Shown: positions 7,958-18,047 of the stretch, piece after piece | Numbering within the stretch: position 1 is the stretch's first letter | Layout of the letters: every line of letters begins with the position of its first letter | Assembly (NCBI GenBank): GCA_017311315.1 | Contig: CM029636.1 | Span: forward strand, 24,960,043-25,024,042 | DNA length: 64,000 nucleotides | Direction of reading: 5' to 3' | Source: Dendrocalamus latiflorus | Taxonomy: Eukaryota > Streptophyta > Magnoliopsida > Poales > Poaceae | Translations under genes and position numbers: made by a program | Notes under the pieces: generated by a model | What the model was told of the DNA's origin: nothing | What the model saw: only the letters and a program-made list of their open reading frames with translations | The model's database searches: none

Positions 7958-10150
7958 ATGTGGCTTGGAATGCTGAAGACCATGAGGAGCCATCATGAAA
8001 ATAATTACGTTGCTTATAGAAAGGGTATTGGAGTTGTTTGTAACAAAAGGGGTGGTAATTCATTTGGATCTTTGAACACAGCAGTAGCTTACCCCACTCA
8101 ACCAGCTGGAAAGAACACTAATGGTGGGGAGAATGTTACAAGAACAAAGAGAGTTGAAATGGAAAGATATGTACCTAAGCCTCGGACCAAAGAGCTTCAA
8201 CTGCAGAATTTGGGGCACAAGTGCAAACATCACCAACAGGTGAACTGGATGACAGGAGTTAGTGAAGAAGTAGTGCCAGAACAGGGAAAGGCACTGTGGG
8301 AGAATTTGTCTGTCCTTTGCTTCTCTAATCTTGGCTTTGAGCCTCTGTGGTCAAAGCAATACATAAGAAATGAGAAGGTTAAAGTTTTGCGCTCCATGAA
8401 GCCCTTGCAACTGGATGATGTGGTCATAGGACAGCTTAAAATTCACACAAAGGGTGATACTACATACCCTGGATACACTGATGATAAGACAGTGCTCAAA
8501 AATGGTCTGACATTACCCATTTGCTGCAACATTTACCAAAAATTCAGTCTGACTCCAACATTTGCTGCAGCTGCACTTCCCATAAATAAAGCTAGATGGA
8601 TATGGAGCACTAGGTTGCTTTGGAATCTTCCACCTTGGCCAGATTTAAGCTTTGGTGAAGTTTACTGGGTAGCCATGGTTGATCAGTACAAGTTCAAAGA
8701 CAATAAATGGTTCTTTGATTTGTACAGCTGCCGGAAACAGTGGGCCCCTGGGTATGTCAACCAATCATTCTGGGCTGGTACTCCTGTTATCAGGAAGGTT
8801 GAAAAACCAGATCCATACTTTGATGGTGTTGTGACAACTAAGACTACCCTACCAGTCTTCCTTGAGCAATATGAGGCTACTCTAAAAAGGAAACTGGAAT
8901 GGGAGGCAAACGGTGATTTGCACTCCTATTATTATAGGCTGGTTTTGTTGTCAGGATTGCCTTTTGAGGAGCAACTTGTGGAGCTCTGCACAGTACCAAT
9001 GTTTCAGGCATTCCAAGACGAAATCAAGCAATTGATGCATGTGCTTTTTGAAGAAGTAGACAGGAGCAAGAATCAATTCCAGCCAACAAAGAACAGACAA
9101 CTTACTGAAGATACAGTTCTGAAGAAGGAAACAGCCTTGAAACCTTTTATTCCAGTGAATTTCAACTTGCATTGGAGCATAATTGTTGTTTGTTATCTTG
9201 GAGAAGTGGAGATATTCAAAGATGGTGACACAAAGATCTCTGCTAAAGTTCCATGTATATTACACATGGATTCTCTTAAGGGAAGTCATAGTGGACTGAA
9301 AGACATTAATCAAAGTTATTTATGGGAAGGGTGGAAGAAAAACTCCGATAATCAACTTGATGTGAGATCATGTACTCCAGAAGCTGCTGAAGAATTTGAG
9401 GACCCTGGACTCGTTGGGATGCTTCAAATTGATAGCACTATTGCTTTGTCAAACACCCGAATTCAAGTTGGAGGTTTTAGTGTGGGACAAATTCAAGAAA
9501 CCGAACCTTTGTTTTCTGGTGCACCTGTAGGACCTGTAACTGTTTGTGCATTGGATTCAAGGAGGATTTACAGTGGTTCTTGGGATATGATTGTTTGTAT
9601 TTGGGGCCGAGTTCAGATAAAGTTTGTACAAAAGTTCATGCATGCTGACTGGGTTTGGTCTCCCGCACCTCATGGAAATACTGTTGCCATTACAGCGGGT
9701 AGAGACGCATATTTATGGGATACCGGGAGCGACACTCACTCAAAGACTGTTGTGGAATATGACTCAAAATCCTTGGATGGCATCCTTCAGGGAATTCCTT
9801 TGTGGGTCAAGAATCCCGACTATGAGAGAATTGATTGGCTGAACAGGTTTTTGGAGATGATGTGGCCTTACCTTAACAAGGCTATCAGCAGAATTGTACA
9901 GGAAACTGCGAAGCCTATTATTGCAGAGAACACCACAAAGTATAAGGTAGACTCTGTTGAGTTTGAATCACTTACTTTGGGCAGCTTACCACCCACCTTT
10001 CAAGGAATGAAAATCTATGTCACCGAAGAGCAAGAGTTGATAATGGAACCATCTCTTAAGTGGGCTGCAAATCCCAATGTCACTATTGATGTAAAGGCTT
10101 ACGAACTGAAGACAATTATCCAGATTGTGGATCTGCAAAGTCTTTGCTTC
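7958..10150 (+). CDS. Chimeric ORF, second part (G6PDH, FAR1, Ulp1, WD40, SYT pieces)
   Basis: Same frame as the first part, nine bases after its TGA, and open up to the nested element at 10151. The open frame formally runs on to 10201 inside that LTR. In order the pieces are as follows. Glucose-6-phosphate dehydrogenase, about 8317-8600 (NEKVKVLRSMKPLQLDD, TPTFAAAAL), with an internal deletion joined at a repeated IRN. A FAR1/FRS-like piece, about 8670-9065 (DNKWFFDLY, QSFWAGT, KTTLPVFLEQYE). Ulp1/SENP protease, about 9140-9310 (HWSIIVVCYLGEV, CILHMDSLKGSH). An F-box/WD40-repeat protein, about 9375-9735 (RRIYSGSWDM, GRDAYLWDTGS). A synaptotagmin SMP region from about 9745 (IPLWVKNPDYERIDWLN, KWAANPNV). 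None is a complete gene. Confidence 0.72.
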
Positions 10151-11438
10151 TGTAGGATCGTCGACGGCAATCAGAGGGGGGTGAATGATTGCAACGCCTA
10201 GCGGAAGTTTTTTCACAAAATCATAAAAAACTAGAATATATATATATATATATATCTTGGATTACTGTAGCAACAAAAAAAGATTAAAGACTAATTGCTC
10301 CTTGATAACTGTATGAGATAACTAGCCATGTGAAACAACTAATCCTAGAAGACAACGATTAAAAAAATAATAAACTATGCATGCAGATCAACCATAAGAT
10401 AATGAGACCACCAAAATTCATACGAGCCAAAAGAACAACTACTTGTGTACTTCTATTAATGAGTGGGACCCGCATTCAAATCAATTGAATGATGAGCATA
10501 TGGAAGAAGAAAATACTGATGCTTGTTTCTCTCGTACAAAGATCAAGAAAAGTGCTGCTGCTGTTAAAAGGCTGACCCAAAGATGTTGAGCTGTCTCTGC
10601 TCGACCGTCTTGTGCCTCGTTCCACGTGCGACTCCTTACGGACGCTCGGGATTTCTTTCCGCGCGATGGAGTCGACGATGCCTCGGGCAAGCAAAGAAAA
10701 CCAGACGCGTCGCCTGTAAAATTTTTCTCCAAAAACCTCGGCTGCCCTCCAAAAGCAGCGCGCGGCCAAAACTTTTTCCTTTCGCTCGGTCACGACTGTT
10801 CGGTACACCTTTGCCATGCCGCCGCATGTATATATATACACACACAACTCAACTCTACCTAGACCTTAAAATCCTAATCCAACTCCGACTAGGACTTATA
10901 ATCCTAATCCAACTCCAACTAGGACTTAAAATCCTAATCCAACTCCAACTAGGACTTAGAATCCTAATCCAACTCCAACTAGACTTTTGGCCCACTAATT
11001 TTCAAGGGACCCGAAACCCTTCTTAACACGGGTTTTCACACTCACGACTTTTCTAACGCGTCACGTGTCGAAGCCTCCAGGACCGCACCTCCCGTAGCTT
11101 CTCCACGTATCATCCACCTTCGATCTCCATGCGCCCCAAGCATGAGCCCGATCATCTCGTGACCTCCTTGACCGTCTGAACCTCAGATCTCCCCATCCTA
11201 GTTCCGGTCCACCTCGTCACCGACCATGATCGCCTCCATGCTCAACCTGCACATGCAAAGACCAAAGAACATTCTTCCGGCACAAGTTCGTCTCAACTTG
11301 GCCAACATCAGTTCGCACACACGCAACACAACTCGCATAACACCGATAAACGAAATCACCAATTATTCATCATAACAAATTAACCATTGTCAATTATTCA
11401 TCAACAAAATAACCTAGACCGAGCCACATGGTCTAACA
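10151..11438 (-). repeat. LTR (downstream) of the gag-only copia
   Basis: 1288 bp. On its coding strand it starts TGTTAGACCATG and ends CGATCCTACA. It includes a four-unit minisatellite at 10862-10983. Confidence 0.92.
10862..10983. repeat. 30-bp minisatellite, four units, in the LTR
   Basis: Four head-to-tail copies of a 30-bp unit built on AATCCTAATCCAACTCCAAC. It is duplicated in the partner LTR at 15939-16060. Such tandem blocks in LTRs are often enhancer-like; that is inference here. Confidence 0.88.
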
Positions 11439-12813
11439 ATCTCCCCCTTGATGAATACATTGACAATATCACAAGATTGTATGATGAATTAGCTTCAAAT
11501 AAATATAAGTGAAGAACTGAAGCCGAAAAAGCATTTTGTAAGTCATAAATCTCAAATCTCTCCCCCTCAACACAAGAGAGGTAATTTTATTCTCCCCAAA
11601 TTCTCTTTAATTTCTCGCAAAGCACACCAAATCTCTCCCCCTTTGGCAATGTAGTCATCAAGAAAATTTAAAGAAAGAATAATTCTAAGACGGAGCAATG
11701 AAAGTAAAAATCAAGAAGCTTTGTAGATTATCCAAGTCATTGTGCATTTATTTAATAAAGCAACCAAGACATATTTTTTAGTAGAGCTATCTAGATCATA
11801 TTAAGCCATATATCACATAGCAATGTCAAAACAAGTTTTTCAATATGATTAAGCAATTCATATCAATGACATGCATCTCAAAAATGACCAAACCAATTAT
11901 AGATAGCACAATAAGATATCACAACGAAAAGTCAAAACCTAAAAGTGAAGCAAATTTTAACTCTAGATGGGCTAGCAGTCTCATGTAACAACTTATTGCT
12001 CCACACTCAAATTTTAGGCATGTGGCATGCTTGTAGCATACTTCTTTTCATAATGACATATTTTTCTTCTTCTTCTTTTTTTAATGGTGGCATGCTTAAA
12101 GCATACTTCTTTTCATTTTGCGCACTTTTGTGCCTTTTTTTGTTTACCATGGCATGCTTGAAGCATACATCTTTTCAATTTTTCTTTATATACTCTCTTC
12201 TTTTTTAATAACATGCCAAATTGAGTTATCATAACAATTGGAACATGAAACATGCGAGCCTCATAACCAAGAGTTAAAATAAGACTCACAATCAAGCTAA
12301 TCCTTTTCGATAGACATCGCAAAGTAATAACTATAATTAATCTAGTCAAATTATTCCGCCATGTCATACTTTTAATTCAAATGTAGCAATTTAATTATAA
12401 ACAGTCCTGATCAAAGCTACACAACATATGAATAGATATGGTAAAGAGAGCTCTACTACTCAATTGATTTCAATGACTTGGATTTGATGAGTTATTTGAC
12501 AAGGATAATAAACAAAGCTTCCAAAATTTTTAAACAACAAGCTCCCCCTCAGAATAATCCCATAAGATGTAATACTCCCAACTCACTTCACAATTGAGGA
12601 AAACGAGAAGTATCAAACGATTTCATGTACAAATTAGCAACTTGAGAATTTAACAAGATGTAAGACAACATCACCTTTTTCACATGGTCTTTCAAAAAGT
12701 GAAATCTCTTGCAAACCATCAAAGGAGTGAAGAACCATCAAGTGTTCCAATCAAGCGATGATAAAAAAAACGAACCCAATTTAGCTCAAGTTCTCCATCC
12801 TTGTCAGCTGTTC
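11439..12813. other. Non-coding 3' interior of the gag-only copia
   Basis: About 1.4 kb of AT-rich sequence between the gag stop codon and the polypurine tract, where pol would lie in an autonomous copia. It contains several pyrimidine blocks (CTCCCCCT) that read as extra purine tracts on the coding strand. No conserved pol motif is seen. Confidence 0.65.
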
Positions 12814-15210
12814 TTACATGACAGGAAACATCGGTCTCACAGTATTGGGGTTAGTAAAATAAGATTTAGGAATCCAGTACTGTGACACACGACGAACAGG
12901 AACAACAAAGCTAGAACCAAAATCACGTGCATGTGGGTGATCAAAATGCCAAAAAGAACGTGAATTATTTGAATCTGATCTCAATCTAACATGTGAAGCA
13001 AATTTAAAGCCATCATGAAAGTTCTCTAAAAACATAGCTTTCGCATTTGATCTAGGAGTAAAAGACAATGCACGTTTTTGTTTTAAAGCATTCAATCTTT
13101 CCTTCTTCTCTTTCTTAGCTCGCCTAAAGCAAAATTCATGCAAATGACCATCTCTTCCACAATAGGTGCATTGAAATTTTACATTACCAGAATTCTTTTG
13201 AGATGATGAGCTAGCACCTACATTATTATTCGATGAACTCTGCACAAAGCCAGCAGATTTAAACACAGTTTGTTTTGGTTCAAGTTTCACTTCAATTTTT
13301 CCAGGTTCAAGAGGCTTAACAACCTTAGGAGGATTATTCTTGGCATGCTCAACAAAATTAAATCCTAGACCACGATTTTTCACACTTGTTTTTGATTTAT
13401 CTAGAATCATATTCAAATTTTTCTTACCAAAAGAAAATCTCTCTAAAGTATCTTTCAAGTACTCATTCTCTTTAACTAGAGTGGGACAAGTTGTGCATTT
13501 AGCAGGTTCATTCACAAGATTTTTAGAAGCACTAAACTGAGCCAATCTTTCTTTTTCAGCAAAATCATTTAGTTGTCTAGTCAAAACTTCTATTTCAGTG
13601 TTAAGCTTAGGACAATTAGAGCAAGAAGATATCTCATCATAAAGCATCTGTTGTATTGTTTCTTGTGATGAATTAAGTCTAGCTTCTAGCAAATCACATT
13701 TAGAGCAAGTTTTAGATTGAGCATTTGAAATACTTGACTCTAAACATATAGGAGAGCTAAACTTGAGCTTTTCAATTTCATCATGTGCAAGTTTTAACTT
13801 TTCACCACAAGAGTCATGTGCCAATCTCAACTCATCAAGTTTAGCAGTTACATTACTAAGTTGAACCAAGTTTGATGCATTAATTGTTCTAGCAGATTCC
13901 AACTCAGTATGTAAAACTTGACAAGACTCACATGATTCATCATCAGGAATAGAAGCTCTAAGTCTATTGATTTCAGAATTTAAGCTCTCAACAATGAAAT
14001 CATGATTTTTAATTTTCTTTTTATACTTTTTAAGCTCATCTGTCAATCTAAGCACAGCACGAGATAAATCAGTGTAAGAAGGTTTTACCTCATCAGGATC
14101 ACTATAAAGATCATCATCATTGAGCTCCTCACTGTTGGCCATAAAACACATCCCTGTGAAGTCCACCTCCTTTGCCTTCTTCGCATTGCCCTCATCACCG
14201 CTTTCTGAATCATCATCACTCAAAATAATCTCATCAAGTGCTGAAATTATCTTATTGACTGCCCTGCGATAATTACGCTTCTTGTTTGGATCAATCTTGA
14301 TTTGAGAGCGACAAGTTGGTGTCTTGTCATCTTTAACCTCCTTGCTTCTCAGTTTGGGGCAATTCATCTTGATGTGGTTAAGCTCACCACATTCATAGCA
14401 TTTGATTGGAGCTCCTCTCCGTCTTGATCTGATGTTATTAATTGCCTTGGTCACCCTGTTGGAAAGAAGTACAAGCTGCTCTTCTAGAAATTCCTCTAAT
14501 TGTTCATCTGAAATAGAACACAATGCAGACAAAGAAACAATAGAAGAACTAGAAGAATTGTCAGCTTGGTTAGTCACTAAGCCCAAGGAATTAGTCTTGT
14601 TTATCCTGGCCAAAACATCAATCTCATGTGTTTTCATCTTAGAATAAAGATCATTCAAAGTGAGTGTTTCCATATTAACAGAATGATTGATAGTAGTGAC
14701 TAACACATTCCAAATAGACATATCTAAAGCATTTAAAATTTGACGAGCATTGTCAGAATCAGAATATGTGACACCAACAGATTGCAAATCACTAACGATT
14801 TTATTAAAGCGATCAAAAAGAGCATCTACTGATTCTCCAGGTTTCATCTCAAATTTAGAATACTCCTTTTTAAATTGATTCTGACGCACACCTTTAACAG
14901 ATTTAGATCTTTCATGATAATCAGCTAGAGTGGTCCAAATTTTATTTGCAGATTTAAGATGAGCAATTCTGATAAACTCGTTTCTACTTAAACCTTGCAA
15001 CAAAATATTCCTAGCCTTAGCATTAGCTTCAACATCAAATGAATTTTCAGTTGTAACAATAGAAGGCACTTCATATGTATTTTCAACTTTTTGCCAAATA
15101 GAATTATCTTGTGCTTGAAGAAAAACCTCCATGCGTGTCTTCCAATAAAGATAATCTGATCCATCAAAAAACGGTGGCTTACCTGAAAACCGATCCCGAT
15201 CTGATGCCAT
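12814..15210 (-). CDS. Copia Gag polyprotein, 798 aa, intact
   Basis: The uninterrupted frame starts at ATG 15210, about 6 bp past the primer-binding site. Residues about 10-200 form the UBN2-type copia gag domain (KPPFFDGSDYLYWKTRME, KFEMKPGESVDALFDRFN). A CCHC knuckle CYECGELNHIKMNCP follows near residue 270, then an acidic region and long Glu/Leu-rich helices with paired Cys motifs. A second knuckle CTYCGRDGHLHEFCF is near residue 690. Gag packages RNA in virus-like particles. The protein is unusually long for copia gag, ends without a protease domain, and is free of stops, so it may still be made. It is homologous to the gag at 40281-42371. Confidence 0.85.
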   Translation of the reverse strand: MASDRDRFSGKPPFFDGSDYLYWKTRMEVFLQAQDNSIWQKVENTYEVPSIVTTENSFDVEANAKARNILLQGLSRNEFIRIAHLKSANKIWTTLADYHERSKSVKGVRQNQFKKEYSKFEMKPGESVDALFDRFNKIVSDLQSVGVTYSDSDNARQILNALDMSIWNVLVTTINHSVNMETLTLNDLYSKMKTHEIDVLARINKTNSLGLVTNQADNSSSSSIVSLSALCSISDEQLEEFLEEQLVLLSNRVTKAINNIRSRRRGAPIKCYECGELNHIKMNCPKLRSKEVKDDKTPTCRSQIKIDPNKKRNYRRAVNKIISALDEIILSDDDSESGDEGNAKKAKEVDFTGMCFMANSEELNDDDLYSDPDEVKPSYTDLSRAVLRLTDELKKYKKKIKNHDFIVESLNSEINRLRASIPDDESCESCQVLHTELESARTINASNLVQLSNVTAKLDELRLAHDSCGEKLKLAHDEIEKLKFSSPICLESSISNAQSKTCSKCDLLEARLNSSQETIQQMLYDEISSCSNCPKLNTEIEVLTRQLNDFAEKERLAQFSASKNLVNEPAKCTTCPTLVKENEYLKDTLERFSFGKKNLNMILDKSKTSVKNRGLGFNFVEHAKNNPPKVVKPLEPGKIEVKLEPKQTVFKSAGFVQSSSNNNVGASSSSQKNSGNVKFQCTYCGRDGHLHEFCFRRAKKEKKERLNALKQKRALSFTPRSNAKAMFLENFHDGFKFASHVRLRSDSNNSRSFWHFDHPHARDFGSSFVVPVRRVSQYWIPKSYFTNPNTVRPMFPVM

Positions 15211-15233
15211 TGCAACTTGGCTCTGATACCACT

Positions 15234-16515
15234 TGTAGGATCGTCGATGGCAATCAGAGGGGGGTGAATGATTGCAACGCCTAGCGGAAGCTTTTTCACA
15301 AAATCATAAAAAACTAGAATATATATATATATCTTGGATTACTGTAGCAGCAAAAAAAGATTAAAGACTAATTGCTCCTTGATAACTGTATGAGATAACT
15401 AGCCATGTGAAACAACTAATCCTAGAAGACAACGATTAAAAAAATAATAAACTATGCATGCAGATCAACCATAAGATAATGAGACCACCAAAATTCATAC
15501 GAGCCAAAAGAACAACTACTTGTGTACTTCTATTAATGAGTGGGACCCGCATTCAAATCAATTGAATGATGAGCATATGGAAGAAGAAAATACTAATGCT
15601 TGTTTCTCTCGTACAAAGATCAAGAAAAGTGCTGCTGCTGTTAAAAGGCTGACCCAAAGATGTTGAGCTGTCTCTGCTCGACCGTCTTGTGCCTCGTTCC
15701 ACGTGCGACTCCTTACGGACGCTCGGGATTTCTTTCCGCGCGATGGAGTTGACGATGCCTCGGGCAAGCAAAGAAAACCAGATGCGTCGCCTGTAAAATT
15801 TTTCTCCAAAAACCTCGGCTGCCCTCCAAAAGCAGCGCGCGGCCAAAACTTTTTCCTTTCGCTCGGTCACGACTGTTCGGTACACCTTTGCCATGCCGCC
15901 GCATGTATATATATACACACACAACTCAACTCTACCTAGACCTTAAAATCCTAATCCAACTCCGACTAGGACTTATAATCCTAATCCAACTCCAACTAGG
16001 ACTTAAAATCCTAATCCAACTCCAACTAGGAATTAGAATCCTAATCCAACTCCAACTAGACTTTTGGCCCACTAATTTTCAAGGGACCCGAAACCCTTCT
16101 TAACACGGATTTTCACACTCACGACTTTTCTAACGCGTCACGTGTCGAAGCCTCCAGGACCGCACCTCCCGTAGCTTCTCCACGTATCATCCACCTTCGA
16201 TCTCCATGCGCCCCAAGCATGAGCCCGATCATCTCGTGACCTCCTTGACCGTCTGAACCTCAGATCTCCCCATCCTAGTTCCGGTCCACCTCGTCACCGA
16301 CCATGATCGCCTCCATGCTCAACTTGCACATGCAAAGACCAAAGAACATTCTTCCGGCACAAGTTCGTCTCAACTTGGCCAACATCAGTTCGCACACACG
16401 CAACACAACTCGCATAACACCGCTAAATGAAATCATCAATTATTCATCATAACAAATTAATCATTGTCAATTATTCATCAACAAAATAACCTAGACCGAG
16501 CCACATGGTCTAACA
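15234..16515 (-). repeat. LTR (upstream) of the gag-only copia
   Basis: 1282 bp, near-identical to 10151-11438, with the same minisatellite at 15939-16060. It directly abuts the primer-binding site. Confidence 0.92.
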
Positions 16516-17304
16516 GCTTCGCCTTGTATTACTCTGAAGCCATTGGTGTCTACTTTTCCTTGCTTTGCAAAAATCCTTGTCTCTCTCATGGAGAAGCTTC
16601 ATGTTGACTTTGGGCTAAAACTCCCTGGAACAGATGTAATGGCTATTCCTGGTCTTTACAGATTTGTTCAGGGGATAATCAAGAAGCAAGTTGCGAGTAT
16701 GTATTTGTGGCCAAAGACACTAGAAGTGGCTATAATGGATCCCTCAAAAGCATCAAAGAAGCTTGTTGGAATTCTACTTGTGAAGGTAAGCCTTCTGCTA
16801 GGCCGCCTCACTGGTGATGCAGCTGACGATCAGGAGTCCTCTTCAGATTTGTTTCGTAACATTCTACTGGATGACACACTCTTAGTTGAGATGGACAAGA
16901 ACTTGTTCACTGCAGTGAAGATTCAATGGTTCAATGGGTCAATTTGCTACCTGAAGAAGCTTCTTGAGAGGATACAGATTTTATCAAAGAAATATTCCCA
17001 GAGTTTTATCCTCAGGCTATCAAATCTTAGCTTCCTGATTTCCATACTTGAGGACAAGTATGTTGTTGAGGGGAAGGTAATGTCAGAACCTGAAATCACT
17101 GAAGAACTGAAGAAGTACCGGAACTCTGAAGATAACGTTTCATCAAGCTTCAGACCAATTGCAATTGACGGCTGGGATGCAATCTGGCTCCTATGGGGGA
17201 AGACCAACGTTCCAGATTACTTCCCGACAACCGCTCGTTTAATAGTTGTTGATTATCTATTATTAGTGCTTATTACTCAATTAATCTTGAAGTTATCTTT
17301 GTAA
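16516..17304 (+). pseudogene. Chimeric ORF, distal part (SYT continuation and unknown piece)
   Basis: Continues the synaptotagmin fragment after the nested copia element: FPCFAKILVSLMEK, DVMAIPGLYRFVQ, KKQVASMYLWPKTLEV and GILLVK, covering the end of the SMP domain up to the first C2 domain. From about 16786 an unrecognised piece follows (DDQESSSDLFRN, FTAVKIQWFNGSICYLKKLLERIQ). The frame then enters the 3' LTR and ends at 17304. Relative to the upstream ORF the frame is shifted by one base because of an extra A near 10133 (CAAAGTC where CAAGTC is expected). Confidence 0.65.
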
Positions 17305-17512
17305 TCGAGTCTTAGACTCTAATGTTAGATTAAGACTCATATATATACTCTTTCGCAGTGGAATGAGAACCATTCACCGTATTATCAAAACTACTGTAGC
17401 CCTAGTTCTAGCTGTAGCGTAGTGTTCTGTCTGTTCTGGCGATTTTCCCCTGTCTGCCCAGATTTCTGAGTTTCTCTACTTCTCAATCGGATTTCATCCA
17501 CGGGATGTGACA
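17081..17512 (+). repeat. 3' LTR of the transducing retrotransposon
   Basis: 432 bp, nearly identical to 6137-6569. The reading frame coming from the interior stays open into it and stops at TAA 17302-17304. The right flank is AGCCC (17513-17517). Confidence 0.92.
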
Positions 17513-18027
17513 AGCCCGGAGATGATGAGCGACGCGACGGACGTGAAGAAGAACACCACGAACGACGCGACGACGAGCCCCAGAAGCGTCTCGCGGTCGG
17601 AGAAGGTGCGGCCGAAGAGCGCCACGGGCTGGTCGGAGGCGCGGAAGAGGTAGAGGAAGCACCAGGCGGCGAGGAGGCCCAGAAGGACGAGGAGCGAGAA
17701 GGGGTGGGCCAGGAGCGACGCCGCGAGCGCGAAGGCCACCACGGCGGCGTAGTTCACGCGGAAGTAGGTGAGGTTGCGCCACAGGCGGGAGGTAGCGTCA
17801 GAGAGGGAGTCCGGCCGCGAGAACGCCGAGCGATCCAGCAGCTCCGTCCAGGGCCGCCGGTCAGACAGTGAGCGCCTCGCCGACTCGGAGAGCCTGCTCA
17901 GGAAGAGCCGGAACGCCGGTATGGCGATCGGCGCGTCGGAGCCGCCCCCGCCGACGGCTGGGGACGATCCGGCGGCCGCGGGGTTGGTGACCGGGAGGAG
18001 GGGAGGCGGTGTCGGTGCTGAAGCCAT
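17513..18027 (-). pseudogene. PRA1 family protein, N-terminal 172 codons
   Basis: From ATG at 18027 the frame encodes a proline/alanine-rich N-terminus, then the PRA1 core (DRRPWTELLDRSAFSRP, RVNYAAVVAF) and hydrophobic hairpins of the prenylated Rab acceptor family. These are ER/Golgi membrane proteins that bind prenylated Rab GTPases. Plant PRA1 genes are usually intronless and about 200-230 residues, as here. The frame is cut at 17513 by the LTR retrotransposon and continues at 6136. Removing the insertion and one AGCCC duplication gives 660 bp (219 residues) with no other lesion. The gene is therefore a full-length capture broken only by the insertion. Confidence 0.85.
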
Positions 18028-18047
18028 GGCGGTGTCGGGCTCGCCCC

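Larger units (their letters stand above)
10151..16515 (-). mobile_element. Gag-only Ty1-copia retrotransposon, nested
   Basis: LTRs at 10151-11438 and 15234-16515 with a GCTTC 5-bp duplication (10146-10150, 16516-16520). The element runs on the minus strand. Its primer-binding site TGGTATCAGAGCC is at 15217-15231 and a CAAGGGGGAGAT polypurine tract abuts the downstream LTR at 11439. The only gene is a long gag. No protease, integrase, reverse transcriptase or RNase H is present, so the element is of the non-autonomous gag-only kind. By eye the LTRs differ at roughly a dozen sites in 1.28 kb, mostly transitions. Confidence 0.92.
6137..17512 (+). mobile_element. Gene-transducing LTR retrotransposon (Bs1-like in design)
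   Basis: Direct repeats of 433 and 432 bp (TGTCA...TGACA) bound the element, with a 5-bp AGCCC duplication. A primer-binding site TGGTATCAGAGC follows the left LTR at 6573-6584, and a purine tract (GAGGGGAAGG) precedes the right LTR. I see no protease, reverse transcriptase, RNase H, integrase or typical gag. The interior is instead a chain of fragments of cellular genes, mostly exon joined to exon, which implies capture from mRNA. By eye the LTRs differ at about four substitutions plus a short T-run difference, so the insertion is recent. A gag-only copia element is nested in it. It must have been mobilised by proteins supplied in trans. Confidence 0.9.

Noticed and set aside
16543..17304. 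Free-standing synaptotagmin gene
   Set aside because: It holds only part of the SMP domain, lacks the C2 domains, is exon-only, continues upstream across the nested element and ends inside an LTR.
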